This document shows positions 44,061-52,711 of a DNA stretch of 64,000 nt, piece by piece. Below the pieces are notes generated by a model, which searched no databases, was not told the origin of the DNA, and worked only from the letters and a program-made list of their open reading frames with translations. The first letter of the stretch is position 1. Each line of letters starts with the position of its first letter. The stretch is from an uncultured Eubacteriales bacterium (GTDB lineage Bacteria > Bacillota > Clostridia > Oscillospirales > CAG-272). Made by a program: the position numbers and the translations under genes. The stretch lies in assembly GCA_934462825.1 (NCBI GenBank), contig CAKSIP010000004.1:29292-93291 (forward strand), written 5' to 3'.

Positions 44061-44420
44061 TTATCTTTTTGCTTCATCAAGAAGCTTCCCCAAACGGTAC
44101 GCCGCTTCAAAGGCGGAAAGAGAGGTGCGAAAAATACCAATGCCCTCTTTCTTCGCTTGATCCAGGCAATCGGCCTCCATCGTTATATTTTCCGCCAAAA
44201 GGATTCCGCTGACTTGCATCAAAGAAGCCACCGCGATCACATTTTTATGCGACAGAACGGTAATCCAGAGATTTCCTTTGGAAATATGGCTCATCACATG
44301 GCTCAGAAGATCGCCGCAGTATCCGCCGGTCACTTCAATATTTTGCGGAGGAAGGAAAAACACCTCCCAATGCATCGTTTTCGCAAGGGTTTTCAGCGTT
44401 TGTTTCATTTTTATGACCAT
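44061..44420 (-). CDS. DRTGG-domain protein upstream of hydrogenase operon
   Basis: A 119-residue protein with a single DRTGG-type regulatory fold: the tail of the motif shows in IEVTGGYCGDLLSHVMSH, followed by HKNVIAVASLMQVSGILLAENI. In larger proteins DRTGG domains sit beside CBS domains and bind nucleotides. Single-domain copies are common next to HydABC genes in Clostridia, so a sensor role for the hydrogenase is plausible but unproven. The chosen ATG (44420) lies six bases after GGGGAG; one 12 nt downstream is also possible. It lies 238 bp ahead of hydC, on the same strand but with a promoter between. Confidence 0.8.
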   Translation of the reverse strand: MVIKMKQTLKTLAKTMHWEVFFLPPQNIEVTGGYCGDLLSHVMSHISKGNLWITVLSHKNVIAVASLMQVSGILLAENITMEADCLDQAKKEGIGIFRTSLSAFEAAYRLGKLLDEAKR

Positions 44421-44566
44421 TCCTTTCTCCCCAACGCGGAAATTTTGGGCGGTTCCGGCTTGCCGGAATGGCAGTCGCCCCAACCGCCAAGGCACAAAAT
44501 TTTTGTCTGAAACTTTATTTTCAGACTTTCTCCACCGTATTTTACTTTTTGTCGGCGCATCAAAAG

Positions 44567-44598
44567 ACTTCGCTGCCGGGGGGTTCCCCGTGCGAAGT
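44567..44598. terminator. Stem-loop after the second TIM-barrel gene
   Basis: ACTTCGC...CCGGGG and CCCCG...GCGAAGT pair around GGTT, with a small internal loop. T-runs follow on both strands (TTTTTT on plus, CTTTTG on minus). Confidence 0.65.
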
Positions 44599-44620
44599 TT
44601 TTTGGAAATGGACGGAAAGC

Positions 44621-45493
44621 TTAGCCTTGCTGCATTTTTCTTTCCACTTTTTCGGCCAAATGTTTAGCACACTCACACATAAAGCGTGCGCCCTTCGGCT
44701 TTAGCTCATTATCAAAATTATTCAAGAAGAAGCACGCCTCCAGCGTGATTTCCCCCGCATAGCGAACCTCGGCCAAGGCGTCGCACACGGCGTCCCAATT
44801 GACTTTTCCCAGCCCCGGCAGAGTATGCAGATCCTTTTTATAATCCACGTCGTGCACATGCAAGGCGCCCAAGCGGTCACGCCCCAAAATTCGGATAGCG
44901 TCCTCCGGCTCCCGGCCGCAAAGCGCCACATGTCCGATGTCAAGGCAAACCGTAAACGCATCCGGCGCATTGAGGCAATCATAATAATCGCAAAGCTCGT
45001 AAGGGTTGGCGCAAACATCATCCACGATATAATGATTGATCGGGTGAGACTGCCACATGTTTTCAATGCCAATACGCACCCCTGCATCACGTGCCAAAGG
45101 AGCCAGGGCATTGTAAAACTCCAGATTCATCTCAAAAAGCTCTTGCTCATGGCCATAGTATCTTCCCCGCTGGAGCGGATGTACTACGACGGTTTTAATT
45201 CCGAGGCGACCGGCAAACGCAAACACCCGTTGCATCTGCGGCACGAGGACGGTAGTATAGTGGTTATATCCCCCGCCAAACGGCGCGTGTGCCTGATTGA
45301 AGATCACGCCGCGGCTCTCTGCGTAGTTTTTCAGCCAATCTGCTGTTTCCTTCCAATCGTCCTCAAAAATATAATCGTAATGATCGGTCATAGAAAGATC
45401 CAACGCTTTGAACCCTGCATCCATCAGCAATCCGATGCCTTCTTCCAAGCCAAAGCTCGATACCATACTGCCGGTTTCTGTTGAATAAAGCAT
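44621..45493 (-). CDS. Sugar phosphate isomerase/epimerase, second TIM barrel
   Basis: A 290-residue xylose-isomerase-like TIM barrel. Candidate metal ligands are E in RIGIENMWQ, D/H in VCLDIGHVALCG, H in ALHVHDVDYKKD and E in EITLEACFF. The family isomerises or epimerises ketoses and inositol derivatives; the exact substrate is unknown. It is only distantly like the barrel at 32.9-33.7 kb. The ATG at 45493 follows GGAGGAG; the frame continues upstream but runs across its own promoter. It is a single-gene unit. Confidence 0.87.
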   Translation of the reverse strand: MLYSTETGSMVSSFGLEEGIGLLMDAGFKALDLSMTDHYDYIFEDDWKETADWLKNYAESRGVIFNQAHAPFGGGYNHYTTVLVPQMQRVFAFAGRLGIKTVVVHPLQRGRYYGHEQELFEMNLEFYNALAPLARDAGVRIGIENMWQSHPINHYIVDDVCANPYELCDYYDCLNAPDAFTVCLDIGHVALCGREPEDAIRILGRDRLGALHVHDVDYKKDLHTLPGLGKVNWDAVCDALAEVRYAGEITLEACFFLNNFDNELKPKGARFMCECAKHLAEKVERKMQQG

Positions 45494-45524
45494 ATTTTCT
45501 CCTCCGAAAATCAAATGTAAGTTC

Positions 45525-45553
45525 ATTATATCGATTTTGTCGGCAATTGTCAA
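45525..45553 (-). promoter_or_regulatory. Promoter of the second TIM-barrel isomerase
   Basis: On the minus strand TTGACA, 17-nt spacer, TATAAT, about 30 bp before the ATG. Confidence 0.88.
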
Positions 45554-45675
45554 GAAAAATCCAAGATCCCTGCTTTTTTTCTGTTCAAAATTACAAATGC
45601 GCCTCGGGTAAAACACCGACGCAGGCACAAAAGAAGGCTTTGCGTACAGGGTGCCTTCCTTCCCAAGCGAAGCTG

Positions 45676-45702
45676 CGAAAGCAAAAGCGGCATGCAAGCC
45701 GC
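45676..45702 (-). terminator. Intrinsic terminator of the rplM-rpsI operon
   Basis: On the minus strand GCGGC, TTGCAT, GCCGC, then TTTTGCTTT. It is the last of three stem-loops met by transcription leaving rpsI. Confidence 0.65.
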
Positions 45703-45714
45703 ATGCACCTCCAA

Positions 45715-45739
45715 GCGTAAATCGAAATGGGATTTACGC
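45715..45739 (-). other. Stem-loop downstream of rpsI
   Basis: GCGTAAATC pairs with GATTTACGC around a 7-nt loop, a perfect 9-bp stem. Confidence 0.6.
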
Positions 45740-45788
45740 GGCTCGAAAATATTTCCTGCGACAAATCGCAGGAAATATTTTCGCAGCC
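45740..45788 (-). other. Long stem-loop downstream of rpsI
   Basis: An 18-bp perfect stem (CGAAAATATTTCCTGCGA and its complement) with a CAAA loop. GGCT/AGCC add four pairs beyond a one-base bulge. Confidence 0.75.
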
Positions 45789-45851
45789 AAGTGCATACGA
45801 AAAGAATGTCGCTTTTGTATAAAATATAGTTTTCTCGCAAAAAATCGAAGC

Positions 45852-46253
45852 TTATCTCTTGGAGAACTGGCTGGCACGACGTGCAGCTTTGAGACCGTAC
45901 TTCTTTCTTTCCTTCATACGAGGATCACGTGTCAAAAGACCTGCTGCCTTCAGTGCGGGCTTATAAGCTTCGTCGGCTTTGACCAGCGCTCTTGCAAGGC
46001 CATGACGAATGGCTCCGGCCTGACCGGAAATACCGCCGCCGGACACGAGTGCGATAATATCAAACTTTCCGGTTGTGCCGGTTACGCCGAAGGGCTGATT
46101 TACGATCAGCTTCAGCGTTTCCAAACCGAAATATTCGTCAATATTCTTACCGTTAATCGTAATTACACCGGTTCCGGGCACGATGCGTACTCTTGCTACC
46201 GATTTCTTTCTTCTTCCGGTTCCGTAAAAATAAGGCTTAGAACTTGTGTACAT
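45852..46253 (-). CDS. rpsI: 30S ribosomal protein S9
   Basis: A 133-residue S9. The N-terminal [14 protein letters not shown], the middle [14 protein letters not shown] and the basic C-terminal tail [20 protein letters not shown] with its final Lys-Arg contact to P-site tRNA are all present. It is the second gene of the universally paired rplM-rpsI operon, 24 bp after rplM. The stop is followed by a set of strong stem-loops. Confidence 0.98.
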   Translation of the reverse strand: MYTSSKPYFYGTGRRKKSVARVRIVPGTGVITINGKNIDEYFGLETLKLIVNQPFGVTGTTGKFDIIALVSGGGISGQAGAIRHGLARALVKADEAYKPALKAAGLLTRDPRMKERKKYGLKAARRASQFSKR

Positions 46254-46277
46254 CTGTTATCGTCCTTTCTTTCCTAA

Positions 46278-46694
46278 TTAAAACTCATAAGCCTGGGGCT
46301 TCTGAGCCTCATGGCAGTGAGTATTGCCGGCATATACCTTCAAGCGGGTTGCCGACTTTCTTCCGAGCGTATTGTGAGGAAGCATGCCTTTCACAGCAAG
46401 CTCCATGGCCATTTCCGGACGGGTTGCCATCAGAGTTTTGTACTGTACTTCCTTTAATCCGCTGATATAGCCGGAATGATGACGATAATACTTCTGAGTG
46501 AGTTTTTTACCGGTGAGAACAGCCTTACCGGCATTGATGATGATGACATACTCCCCGCAATCTTCATTCGGGGTAAATTCGGGGCGATGCTTGCCGCGAA
46601 GAATGGTAGCCGCTACAACAGCCGTTCTACCGAGAGGCTTATCGGCCGCATCAATAACATACCATTTGCGGTCATACTTTTGATTCGTGGACAT
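46278..46694 (-). CDS. rplM: 50S ribosomal protein L13
   Basis: A 138-residue L13, an early-assembly 23S rRNA binding protein. Motifs include RKWYVIDAADKPLGR, GDYVVI-type NAGKAVLTGKK, and ELAVKGMLPHNTLGR. The start ATG at 46694 follows GGAGGAAAG; six more in-frame codons upstream are not needed. It has a textbook promoter 50-80 bp upstream. The short leader could hold an autoregulatory L13 site, but I cannot recognise one. Confidence 0.98.
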   Translation of the reverse strand: MSTNQKYDRKWYVIDAADKPLGRTAVVAATILRGKHRPEFTPNEDCGEYVIIINAGKAVLTGKKLTQKYYRHHSGYISGLKEVQYKTLMATRPEMAMELAVKGMLPHNTLGRKSATRLKVYAGNTHCHEAQKPQAYEF

Positions 46695-46745
46695 TATTGG
46701 TCTTTCCTCCAATTTTTAATGTTGTTTATTTTTTCCGACTTTCAC

Positions 46746-46774
46746 ATTATAGCACAGAGCTTTTTTTCTGTCAA
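46746..46774 (-). promoter_or_regulatory. Promoter of rplM-rpsI
   Basis: On the minus strand TTGACA, 17-nt spacer, TATAAT. Confidence 0.92.
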
Positions 46775-46890
46775 GTGTTTTTTTGAAAAAAAGCAAATAT
46801 TTTAATTTAGCACTTCAAAACCTCTCGTTTTCTCGTTTTTTCATATGTTTTTCTCGCCCTGCCGCGCGCGTGATTTTATTTTTTATCATG

Positions 46891-46918
46891 GCATAATCGG
46901 CCGACAGCGGCATATGAT
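46891..46918 (+). promoter_or_regulatory. Possible sigma-E-like promoter of the S1-domain gene
   Basis: GCATAAT, 13 nt, CATATGAT loosely matches the mother-cell sigma-E pattern. The GGCATATGAT string also appears before the Cys-rich peptide gene at 62.4 kb. Weak evidence. Confidence 0.3.
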
Positions 46919-46951
46919 TAGGATAGAAAACAAAAACCAGGAGGTTCAACA

Positions 46952-47920
46952 ATGACAAACGCATATCTGCCGGAAGGGCTTCTTATCGCAAAACCCGAAA
47001 ACCAGGCCTATTTATCCTCCCTACAGGGGCTTGAGCAAGCTCTGCTGCAAGGCAGGATTTTAGAAGCCACCGCTCTGCTTTGCGACAACACGCTGCGGCT
47101 TCATATAGATCTCGGAGGCATGCGGGGCTACATAGAGAAGCAGGAGTGTCTTTACTGCCGTCCCGGCGAATCCATCAAAGACATTGCCGTTATCACCAGA
47201 GTGGGAAAGCCCGTATGCTTTAAGGTCATGCGGATAGAGCGAGACGAAAACGGCCCCTATGCCGTGCTTTCCCGCCGTTTGGCTCAGCAGGAATGTTATC
47301 ATTCCTATCTTTCGGATCTGATGAACGGCGACATCATTCCGGCCAAGGTCACGCATTTGGAGAACTTCGGCGCCTTTGTAGACATTGGTTGCGGCATTTC
47401 TTCTTTACTTTCCATTGACTGCATTTCCGTTTCCCGCATCTCCCACCCGCGCGATCGACTGGCCGTAGGGCAATTTACGGATGTAGCGGTCAAAGCCATT
47501 GATCGGGGCAACGGACGCATTTTTGTTTCCTTGCGGGAGCTTCTCGGCACATGGGAGGAAAACGCGCGTCAATTCAAGGTAGGCAGCACGGTGGCCGGTG
47601 TAATCCGAAGCATTGAAAGCTATGGCATCTTTGTAGAGTTATCCCCCAATTTGGCGGGGCTTGCCGAAACCAAGGACAGCCGGCGTTTTCCGATGCCCTC
47701 GCCCGATTGGATTGGGCGAAGGGCCGCTGTTTTCATCAAAAGCATCACGCCCGAGCGTATGAAAATCAAGCTCGTGCTGATCGACATTGCCGGCAAGGCC
47801 GAGCTATCCGCGCTCAAGCACTACGTAGCGTTGCCTACTGTGAAGCACATAGACTATTGGCGCTATTCCCCTGACGGTTGCAGCAAGGTCATAGAAACGT
47901 ACTTTTCCACCGGAAGATAA
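46952..47920 (+). CDS. S1 RNA-binding domain protein (S1-like)
   Basis: A 322-residue protein with three S1-type OB folds: one at about 30-105, a strong one at about 125-195 (GDIIPAKVTHLENFGAFVDIGCGISSLL) and another at about 205-280 (GSTVAGVIRSIESYGIFVELSPNLAGLAE). It resembles the short ribosomal S1 homologues of Firmicutes (YpfD type), which bind mRNA and are not always part of the ribosome. CAGGAGG precedes the ATG. It is a lone gene, divergent from rplM and convergent with pcrA. The ORF motif shown is longer than a single core but only marks the domain. Confidence 0.85.
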   Translation: MTNAYLPEGLLIAKPENQAYLSSLQGLEQALLQGRILEATALLCDNTLRLHIDLGGMRGYIEKQECLYCRPGESIKDIAVITRVGKPVCFKVMRIERDENGPYAVLSRRLAQQECYHSYLSDLMNGDIIPAKVTHLENFGAFVDIGCGISSLLSIDCISVSRISHPRDRLAVGQFTDVAVKAIDRGNGRIFVSLRELLGTWEENARQFKVGSTVAGVIRSIESYGIFVELSPNLAGLAETKDSRRFPMPSPDWIGRRAAVFIKSITPERMKIKLVLIDIAGKAELSALKHYVALPTVKHIDYWRYSPDGCSKVIETYFSTGR

Positions 47921-47937
47921 AATCAAAAAACATAGGC

Positions 47938-47971
47938 GGCGCTTCCGAATCCGCACGGATTCGGAAGCGCC
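47938..47971. terminator. 16-bp perfect stem-loop between S1 gene and pcrA
   Basis: GGCGCTTCCGAATCCG pairs fully with its complement around CA. It serves both convergent genes. Confidence 0.8.
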
Positions 47972-47993
47972 CGCTTGCATTTTTTCTCGGGGA

Positions 47994-50387
47994 CTATTCT
48001 ATCTTTACAAGCTTTGCATAAGTTCCCATCAGTTTTTTGGTTCCCACGCTGTCAAAAATGACCTCGTAAAGAAGGTCGGCTCCCATCGGCTTCACCGAAA
48101 GGATTTCTCCCTCTCCAAACACGGCGTGCTTGACGCGATCCCCCGGTGAAAATTTTTCCGCAGACGCAGGGGCTTTTTTCACAAGAGGTTTTCCCACGGT
48201 AATTTCGTTATCAAAAGCAGGCGTTTCTTTGCGCAGATAAATTTTCGGTGCGTGCCGGATCTCTTCCTTTCGGCGTTCCTCCGCTCTCGCGCTTTCGCTG
48301 ACTGTCAGCTTGGCAGGGATTTCCCCGATAAAGCGGGATGGCGGATTATACTGCGTTCGTCCATATTGAATACGGGAGCGTGCGGTGGTAATAAATAATT
48401 CCTCTTTGGCGCGCGTGATGGCCACGTAAGCCAAACGGCGTTCTTCCTCCAATTCGTCCTCGTTCATGGAGGCCTGCATGCCAGGGAAGATTCCCTCCTC
48501 CATTCCGGGCAAAAACACGACCGGGAACTCCAGCCCCTTCGCACTGTGAATGGTCATCAACACAACCGCATCGGCGGTTTCGTCATAGCGATCCACGTCG
48601 GCTACAAGGGAGGTTTCCTCCAGGAACCCTGTCAAGGTTGCCTCCTCGTTCGCATTCATGTATTCCACTACACCCGAAACAAATTCCGCCAGGTTTTCCA
48701 AGCGGTCAGCTTCCTCTTGTCCGGCTTCCTCCAACATTTTTCGATAGCCGGAACGCTCCAGCGTCAGATTAACCAGGGCATCCAAGGGACAGCCTTCGGC
48801 GGCTGCCTTGGAAAGCGATTCGATCAAATCGGCAAAATCCATTAACGCAGTGGCGGTGCGGGCAAGCGCCGCATACTGACCGGCATTTTTCAAAACCTCA
48901 AACATGCTGGTTCCCGTTTCTCCGGCAATCGCCTCAATGGCCTCCAACGTCCGTTCGCCGATCTTTCGCTTCGGCTCGTTAATGATACGGAGCAAGCGCA
49001 TATTGTCACTGTGATTGTTAATCAGCTGCAAATAGGCTACAATATCCCGAATTTCCTTGCGGTCGGTAAAGCGCACTCCGCCGAGAAGGCGATAAGGCAC
49101 GGCGCTTTTGGCAAAAATTTTCTCCAAATTTTGAGATTGAGCGTTTGTCCGATAGAGCACGGCAAAGTCTCGGTACTGCCGTTTTTTCTCGCTCACCATA
49201 CGGTTGATCGTTTCGGTGATGTAGCGGGCCTCTCCGTTTTGATCCTCCAGCTTTTCCACATGAATCGGTGTTCCCTTGCCCCCGGCCGTCCATAGATTTT
49301 TTCCGCGTCGGCCGGCATTGTTTTGAATCACGGCGTTGGCGGCATCCAAAATCGTAGACGTCGAACGATAATTTTGCTCCAGCTTAATCACCTTGGCATC
49401 CTTAAAATACCGATCAAAGCCGAGGATATTTTCAATCGTTGCTCCACGGAATTTGTAAATACTCTGATCGTCGTCGCCCACAACCATCAGATTTTTATGT
49501 TGGGAAGCCAACAGAGCCGTCAGAGCAAACTGTGCCTCGTTAGTGTCCTGATATTCATCGACGCAAACGTAAGCAAAGCGGTTCGCGTACTGCTCCAAAA
49601 CGTCCGGGAAAAGGCGGAACAGCCGCACGGTATTCATGATAATATCATCAAAGTCCATGGCATTGGAGGCTACCATCCGCTCCTGATACCGCTCATAAAT
49701 CTTACCGATCTGCGACAGGCGATAGTCCTGCCCGGCCTCATTCAAAAACATTTCCGCGGTTTTCAGCTTGTCTTTGGCTCGGCTGATATAGTTCATGACT
49801 GTCTTCAGCGGAAGTGCCTTTTCATCGACATTCAGCTCCTTCATGGCCGCAGAAATCGTCTTTTTTGTATCTTCCGTATCATAAATGGTAAATTCTTTTT
49901 TATATCCGATCCGTTCGGCGTGAACACGAAGGATTCGCATACAGATGGAATGGAAGGTGCCAGCCCATATGGCGTTCGGAATATCGGGATCATCAAAGGA
50001 GGCCGCCAGCCGCGTTTTGATTTCCGAGGCGGCTTTATTGGTAAAGGTGATCGCCAGCACGCGCCACGGCGGGCACGGGTTGCTGACAAATTCCGGCAGC
50101 ACATATTCAATCCCCTCTATGGGAAATGAAAGCGCCGCCTCCAAGCTCTCCACCTGTGCCTCGGTAATGTTGGCGGGTACTTCCTTGCTGTAATAGGCAT
50201 TGCCGTATTTAATTATGTAGGCAATGCGTTTGACAAGCACCGTGGTTTTTCCGCTTCCCGCCCCCGCCAGAATGAGAAGCGGATCCTTGATGGTAAACAC
50301 GGCCCTTCTCTGCTCCTCGTTCAAAGAAGCATAGGCTTTATCAAAAAGTGCTTTTTTTATTTTTAAATATCTTTCGCTTAATTCCAT
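47994..50387 (-). CDS. pcrA: ATP-dependent DNA helicase PcrA/UvrD
   Basis: A 797-residue superfamily 1A helicase that unwinds DNA 3' to 5' in repair and replication-conflict removal. Motifs: Q motif LNEEQRRAV, Walker A ILAGAGSGKTT, Ia ITFTNKAASEIKTR, II VDEYQDTN, III VVGDDDQSIYKFRGA, IV LEQNYRSTS, V TIHSAKGLEFPVVFLPG, VI EEERRLAYVAITRAKEEL. The C-terminal Tudor-like tail (PGDRVKHAVFGEGEIL) that binds RNA polymerase is present. I chose the ATG at 50387 (MELSERYLK), as the frame upstream crosses a terminator. Confidence 0.96.
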   Translation of the reverse strand: MELSERYLKIKKALFDKAYASLNEEQRRAVFTIKDPLLILAGAGSGKTTVLVKRIAYIIKYGNAYYSKEVPANITEAQVESLEAALSFPIEGIEYVLPEFVSNPCPPWRVLAITFTNKAASEIKTRLAASFDDPDIPNAIWAGTFHSICMRILRVHAERIGYKKEFTIYDTEDTKKTISAAMKELNVDEKALPLKTVMNYISRAKDKLKTAEMFLNEAGQDYRLSQIGKIYERYQERMVASNAMDFDDIIMNTVRLFRLFPDVLEQYANRFAYVCVDEYQDTNEAQFALTALLASQHKNLMVVGDDDQSIYKFRGATIENILGFDRYFKDAKVIKLEQNYRSTSTILDAANAVIQNNAGRRGKNLWTAGGKGTPIHVEKLEDQNGEARYITETINRMVSEKKRQYRDFAVLYRTNAQSQNLEKIFAKSAVPYRLLGGVRFTDRKEIRDIVAYLQLINNHSDNMRLLRIINEPKRKIGERTLEAIEAIAGETGTSMFEVLKNAGQYAALARTATALMDFADLIESLSKAAAEGCPLDALVNLTLERSGYRKMLEEAGQEEADRLENLAEFVSGVVEYMNANEEATLTGFLEETSLVADVDRYDETADAVVLMTIHSAKGLEFPVVFLPGMEEGIFPGMQASMNEDELEEERRLAYVAITRAKEELFITTARSRIQYGRTQYNPPSRFIGEIPAKLTVSESARAEERRKEEIRHAPKIYLRKETPAFDNEITVGKPLVKKAPASAEKFSPGDRVKHAVFGEGEILSVKPMGADLLYEVIFDSVGTKKLMGTYAKLVKIE

Positions 50388-50450
50388 GATACAGACAAGC
50401 CTTTCACAAATATAGCAACCGACAGCCGTTAAAAACGCATCCTTTTCTTT

Positions 50451-50477
50451 CAAAAAATGCCGGGGTTCAACCGGCAT
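50451..50477 (-). terminator. Intrinsic terminator before pcrA
   Basis: On the minus strand ATGCCGG, TTGAACC, CCGGCAT, TTTTTG. It sits 8 nt past the membrane-protein stop and is nearly the same as the one at 59927-59952. Confidence 0.82.
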
Positions 50478-50484
50478 CGGAAGG

Positions 50485-51930
50485 TTATAACAATCTGTGG
50501 TTTTCGTCGATTTCATCCCGCAGGGCATTCGCTGCAAAAAGCAGCGACAGAGCAAAACAGCCCTCCAGCGCAAAATCAATAACCCAGGTGATCTGAGCAA
50601 AGGTTCCGCGCTCGATCAGCATAAAATCATAAATAACAGCAAAAACGGCGCCGGCAACGGCAAAAACGGCCACCGGAATCAGCTTCCAAAGCAATTCCCG
50701 TTGCATGACATTCAAGCGTGAGGAAACCGAAAATGCGGGATCAAATCCACTATAGGAAACGATCATTTCCTTCAATGCGAGCAAAAGCATGGCAACCATG
50801 CAGAGAAACGCAATGTTTTCCAGCACGGTACTTCCGCACATAAAGCAAAACAAAGTAAAGGCCTCATGGATTCGGTTGACCGCCGAGAAAGAACCGAACT
50901 GATCCAGATAAAAGACCTTCGCAAAAGAAGCCAACAGGCTGGCGCCCAAATAAACGCCCGCGGCAATCATCAGCTTCTTATAATTTTTCACATAGTGCCG
51001 CATGGCAAAGGCCGCTCCCAAAAACAAAGCAGCCGCCAAAGCGTCGGGAATAATATTGATTCCATCCAGCATGGAGCCGGGCAAAATATCAATGTTTTCG
51101 ATATGAAGATCCAGACAAAGCAAAGCGCCGGCGCACATCAGAGTCAGGGCGTTTTTCAGGCTTTTTCGCGTAAACCAGCCCACTCTCGGAAGCACATTCT
51201 GCCGAAACAGATTGCCGAGATTTTCAAGAAACGGCTCATCGCGGAACACGTCAAAAAAGAGGCGTAAAAAGCAGCACAGCCACGCAATGCCGACACCGAG
51301 CGCCGGCAAACAAGCAACCACACGCAAATCACGAATATATTCGTACAGGTACATCACAAAGGAGCCTGTATACTCACCAATCGTCAGTGCGGCAAACTCC
51401 GGCAAGGTGCCGAGCACCGCCTTGACAACGACAAAAACCAAAGTGAGACGCAACAGCTTTTCACCAATATTTTCGGTCGCCGTCGGTTTTTTTCGACAAA
51501 TTGCGCTTCCCCCATAACGGCCGCCCAAATACAAAAGGCCGTGAAAGAAGTTCAGCCACGCCGGCACAAGGAAGATCAGATCCAGCACGGAAAAAACAAA
51601 GGTAAAGGTAAGAAGGAAATACGGCCGATTGGCATTGACATTGCCGACCACTCCAAACATCACCGCCAGCGCGACCAGCTTGCACGAGCTAACAATCAGC
51701 ATTTTCTTAAAGCCGTTCAAGGCGGACGCCAGGGACTCATTCAGCAAAGCGATTTGCGAAAGGCCGATGCACAGCAAAATATACCCCAAAAGATCGGGAA
51801 GCACGTCAATCCCGGCCACGTCGGGGTTAAAAAGGAACACGGCAGCCGCCATCATCCATCCGAAGCCCATTTTTTTACGCACTTTGATAGGCGCCAATGG
51901 AGCCGATTCTCTTGCATTGAGAGCTGTCAT
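50485..51930 (-). CDS. Polytopic membrane protein with internal duplication
   Basis: A 481-residue membrane protein with ten or more hydrophobic segments, of unknown function. Two halves resemble each other: GIDVLPDLLGYILLCIG (about 40-56) followed by FKKMLIV, and GINIIPDALAAALFLGA (about 285-302) followed by YKKLMIA. Both have an acidic-Pro-Asp turn leading into a membrane helix. The start overlaps the previous gene's stop by 4 bp (ATGA), so both proteins are made together. It ends just before an intrinsic terminator. It might be a transporter or a membrane scaffold; nothing further can be claimed. Confidence 0.75.
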   Translation of the reverse strand: MTALNARESAPLAPIKVRKKMGFGWMMAAAVFLFNPDVAGIDVLPDLLGYILLCIGLSQIALLNESLASALNGFKKMLIVSSCKLVALAVMFGVVGNVNANRPYFLLTFTFVFSVLDLIFLVPAWLNFFHGLLYLGGRYGGSAICRKKPTATENIGEKLLRLTLVFVVVKAVLGTLPEFAALTIGEYTGSFVMYLYEYIRDLRVVACLPALGVGIAWLCCFLRLFFDVFRDEPFLENLGNLFRQNVLPRVGWFTRKSLKNALTLMCAGALLCLDLHIENIDILPGSMLDGINIIPDALAAALFLGAAFAMRHYVKNYKKLMIAAGVYLGASLLASFAKVFYLDQFGSFSAVNRIHEAFTLFCFMCGSTVLENIAFLCMVAMLLLALKEMIVSYSGFDPAFSVSSRLNVMQRELLWKLIPVAVFAVAGAVFAVIYDFMLIERGTFAQITWVIDFALEGCFALSLLFAANALRDEIDENHRLL

Positions 51931-52655
51931 GCTTTTTTCCTTCCTTTCTGTTTTTGTTCCTCCGCCTTTTTCTGCTTTTTTTGACGTCGTTTTTCCGAAA
52001 AAGATCGGGCCGAGTCGTAGGCGTTTTGTTCTCTCCGGTTGATCACTTCTTCCATTTTGCGGAAAATCGGAATTTTCGGTTCTTTGACCTTCTGCATATC
52101 TTCGTCCCCTTCTTCACAAATCATGCGATAGCAGGAAACCAGCAAAATCAGGTTCAACGCCACAAACAAGAAGCGCAAAATAAACGAGCAGTACCAAAGC
52201 ACCTTTCCCGCTTGACTGTCCGGAGAAACGGAAAGAATGCCGATGGTGACAAAATACACGACCTCAGCGGCGCCCACCAAGAACAAATTTCGCATGGAGC
52301 GGTATGCCACCTTCGGCAAATTCGTTTCCTTGGCAATGGAACAAATCGCAAGCAGGAGAAAATAGTGAAGCACCATAGACAGCGCCTCCTCAAGGCAACC
52401 GACCACGTTGTACACGGTTCCGCTCAGGAAGCCCACAGTCAGGGAGGCCATACGCCCGATTTGAGCCGCAAGCATGTAAGCTCCCACCACGCATAGCGGG
52501 TACAAGGCCCACAGGCACCGTTTGAATTTTGTATTATAATCCGAAAGCTTGATCACGCCCCATATCATCAGGCCATAGCCGATCAATCTCGGCACCATTG
52601 CATAAGACAGCAAATAAACGGTGATATACCCTAAAAAAAGCAGGCCAAATCCCAT
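51927..52655 (-). CDS. Small membrane protein related to its downstream neighbour
   Basis: A 242-residue protein with about six membrane segments and a long basic tail (from about residue 195, Lys/Arg/Gln-rich, probably cytoplasmic). Near the N-terminus VPRLIGYGLMIWGVIKLS followed by FKRCLW looks like the PD...GY...FKK unit found twice in the next protein. GGGGGAG precedes the ATG at 52655; the frame is open further up, into the secA 3' end, but that start is unlikely. It lies 57 bp after secA. Function unknown. Confidence 0.75.
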   Translation of the reverse strand: MGFGLLFLGYITVYLLSYAMVPRLIGYGLMIWGVIKLSDYNTKFKRCLWALYPLCVVGAYMLAAQIGRMASLTVGFLSGTVYNVVGCLEEALSMVLHYFLLLAICSIAKETNLPKVAYRSMRNLFLVGAAEVVYFVTIGILSVSPDSQAGKVLWYCSFILRFLFVALNLILLVSCYRMICEEGDEDMQKVKEPKIPIFRKMEEVINRREQNAYDSARSFSEKRRQKKQKKAEEQKQKGRKKA

Positions 52656-52711
52656 GGTTCTTTCTCCCCCTTCTCCTTTCCTCACGTTCGGACACGACCG
52701 GGAAGCGAAAA

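Larger units (their letters stand above)
45494..45851. other. 358-bp gap: promoter plus a cluster of stem-loops
   Basis: No gene is seen. It holds the isomerase promoter (45525-45553) and at least three stem-loops downstream of rpsI (45676-45702, 45715-45739, 45740-45788). Confidence 0.6.

Noticed and set aside
50388..50600. 71-residue N-terminal extension of PcrA
   Set aside because: It crosses the intrinsic terminator at 50451-50477 and the end of the upstream gene; helicase similarity starts at the ATG at 50387.
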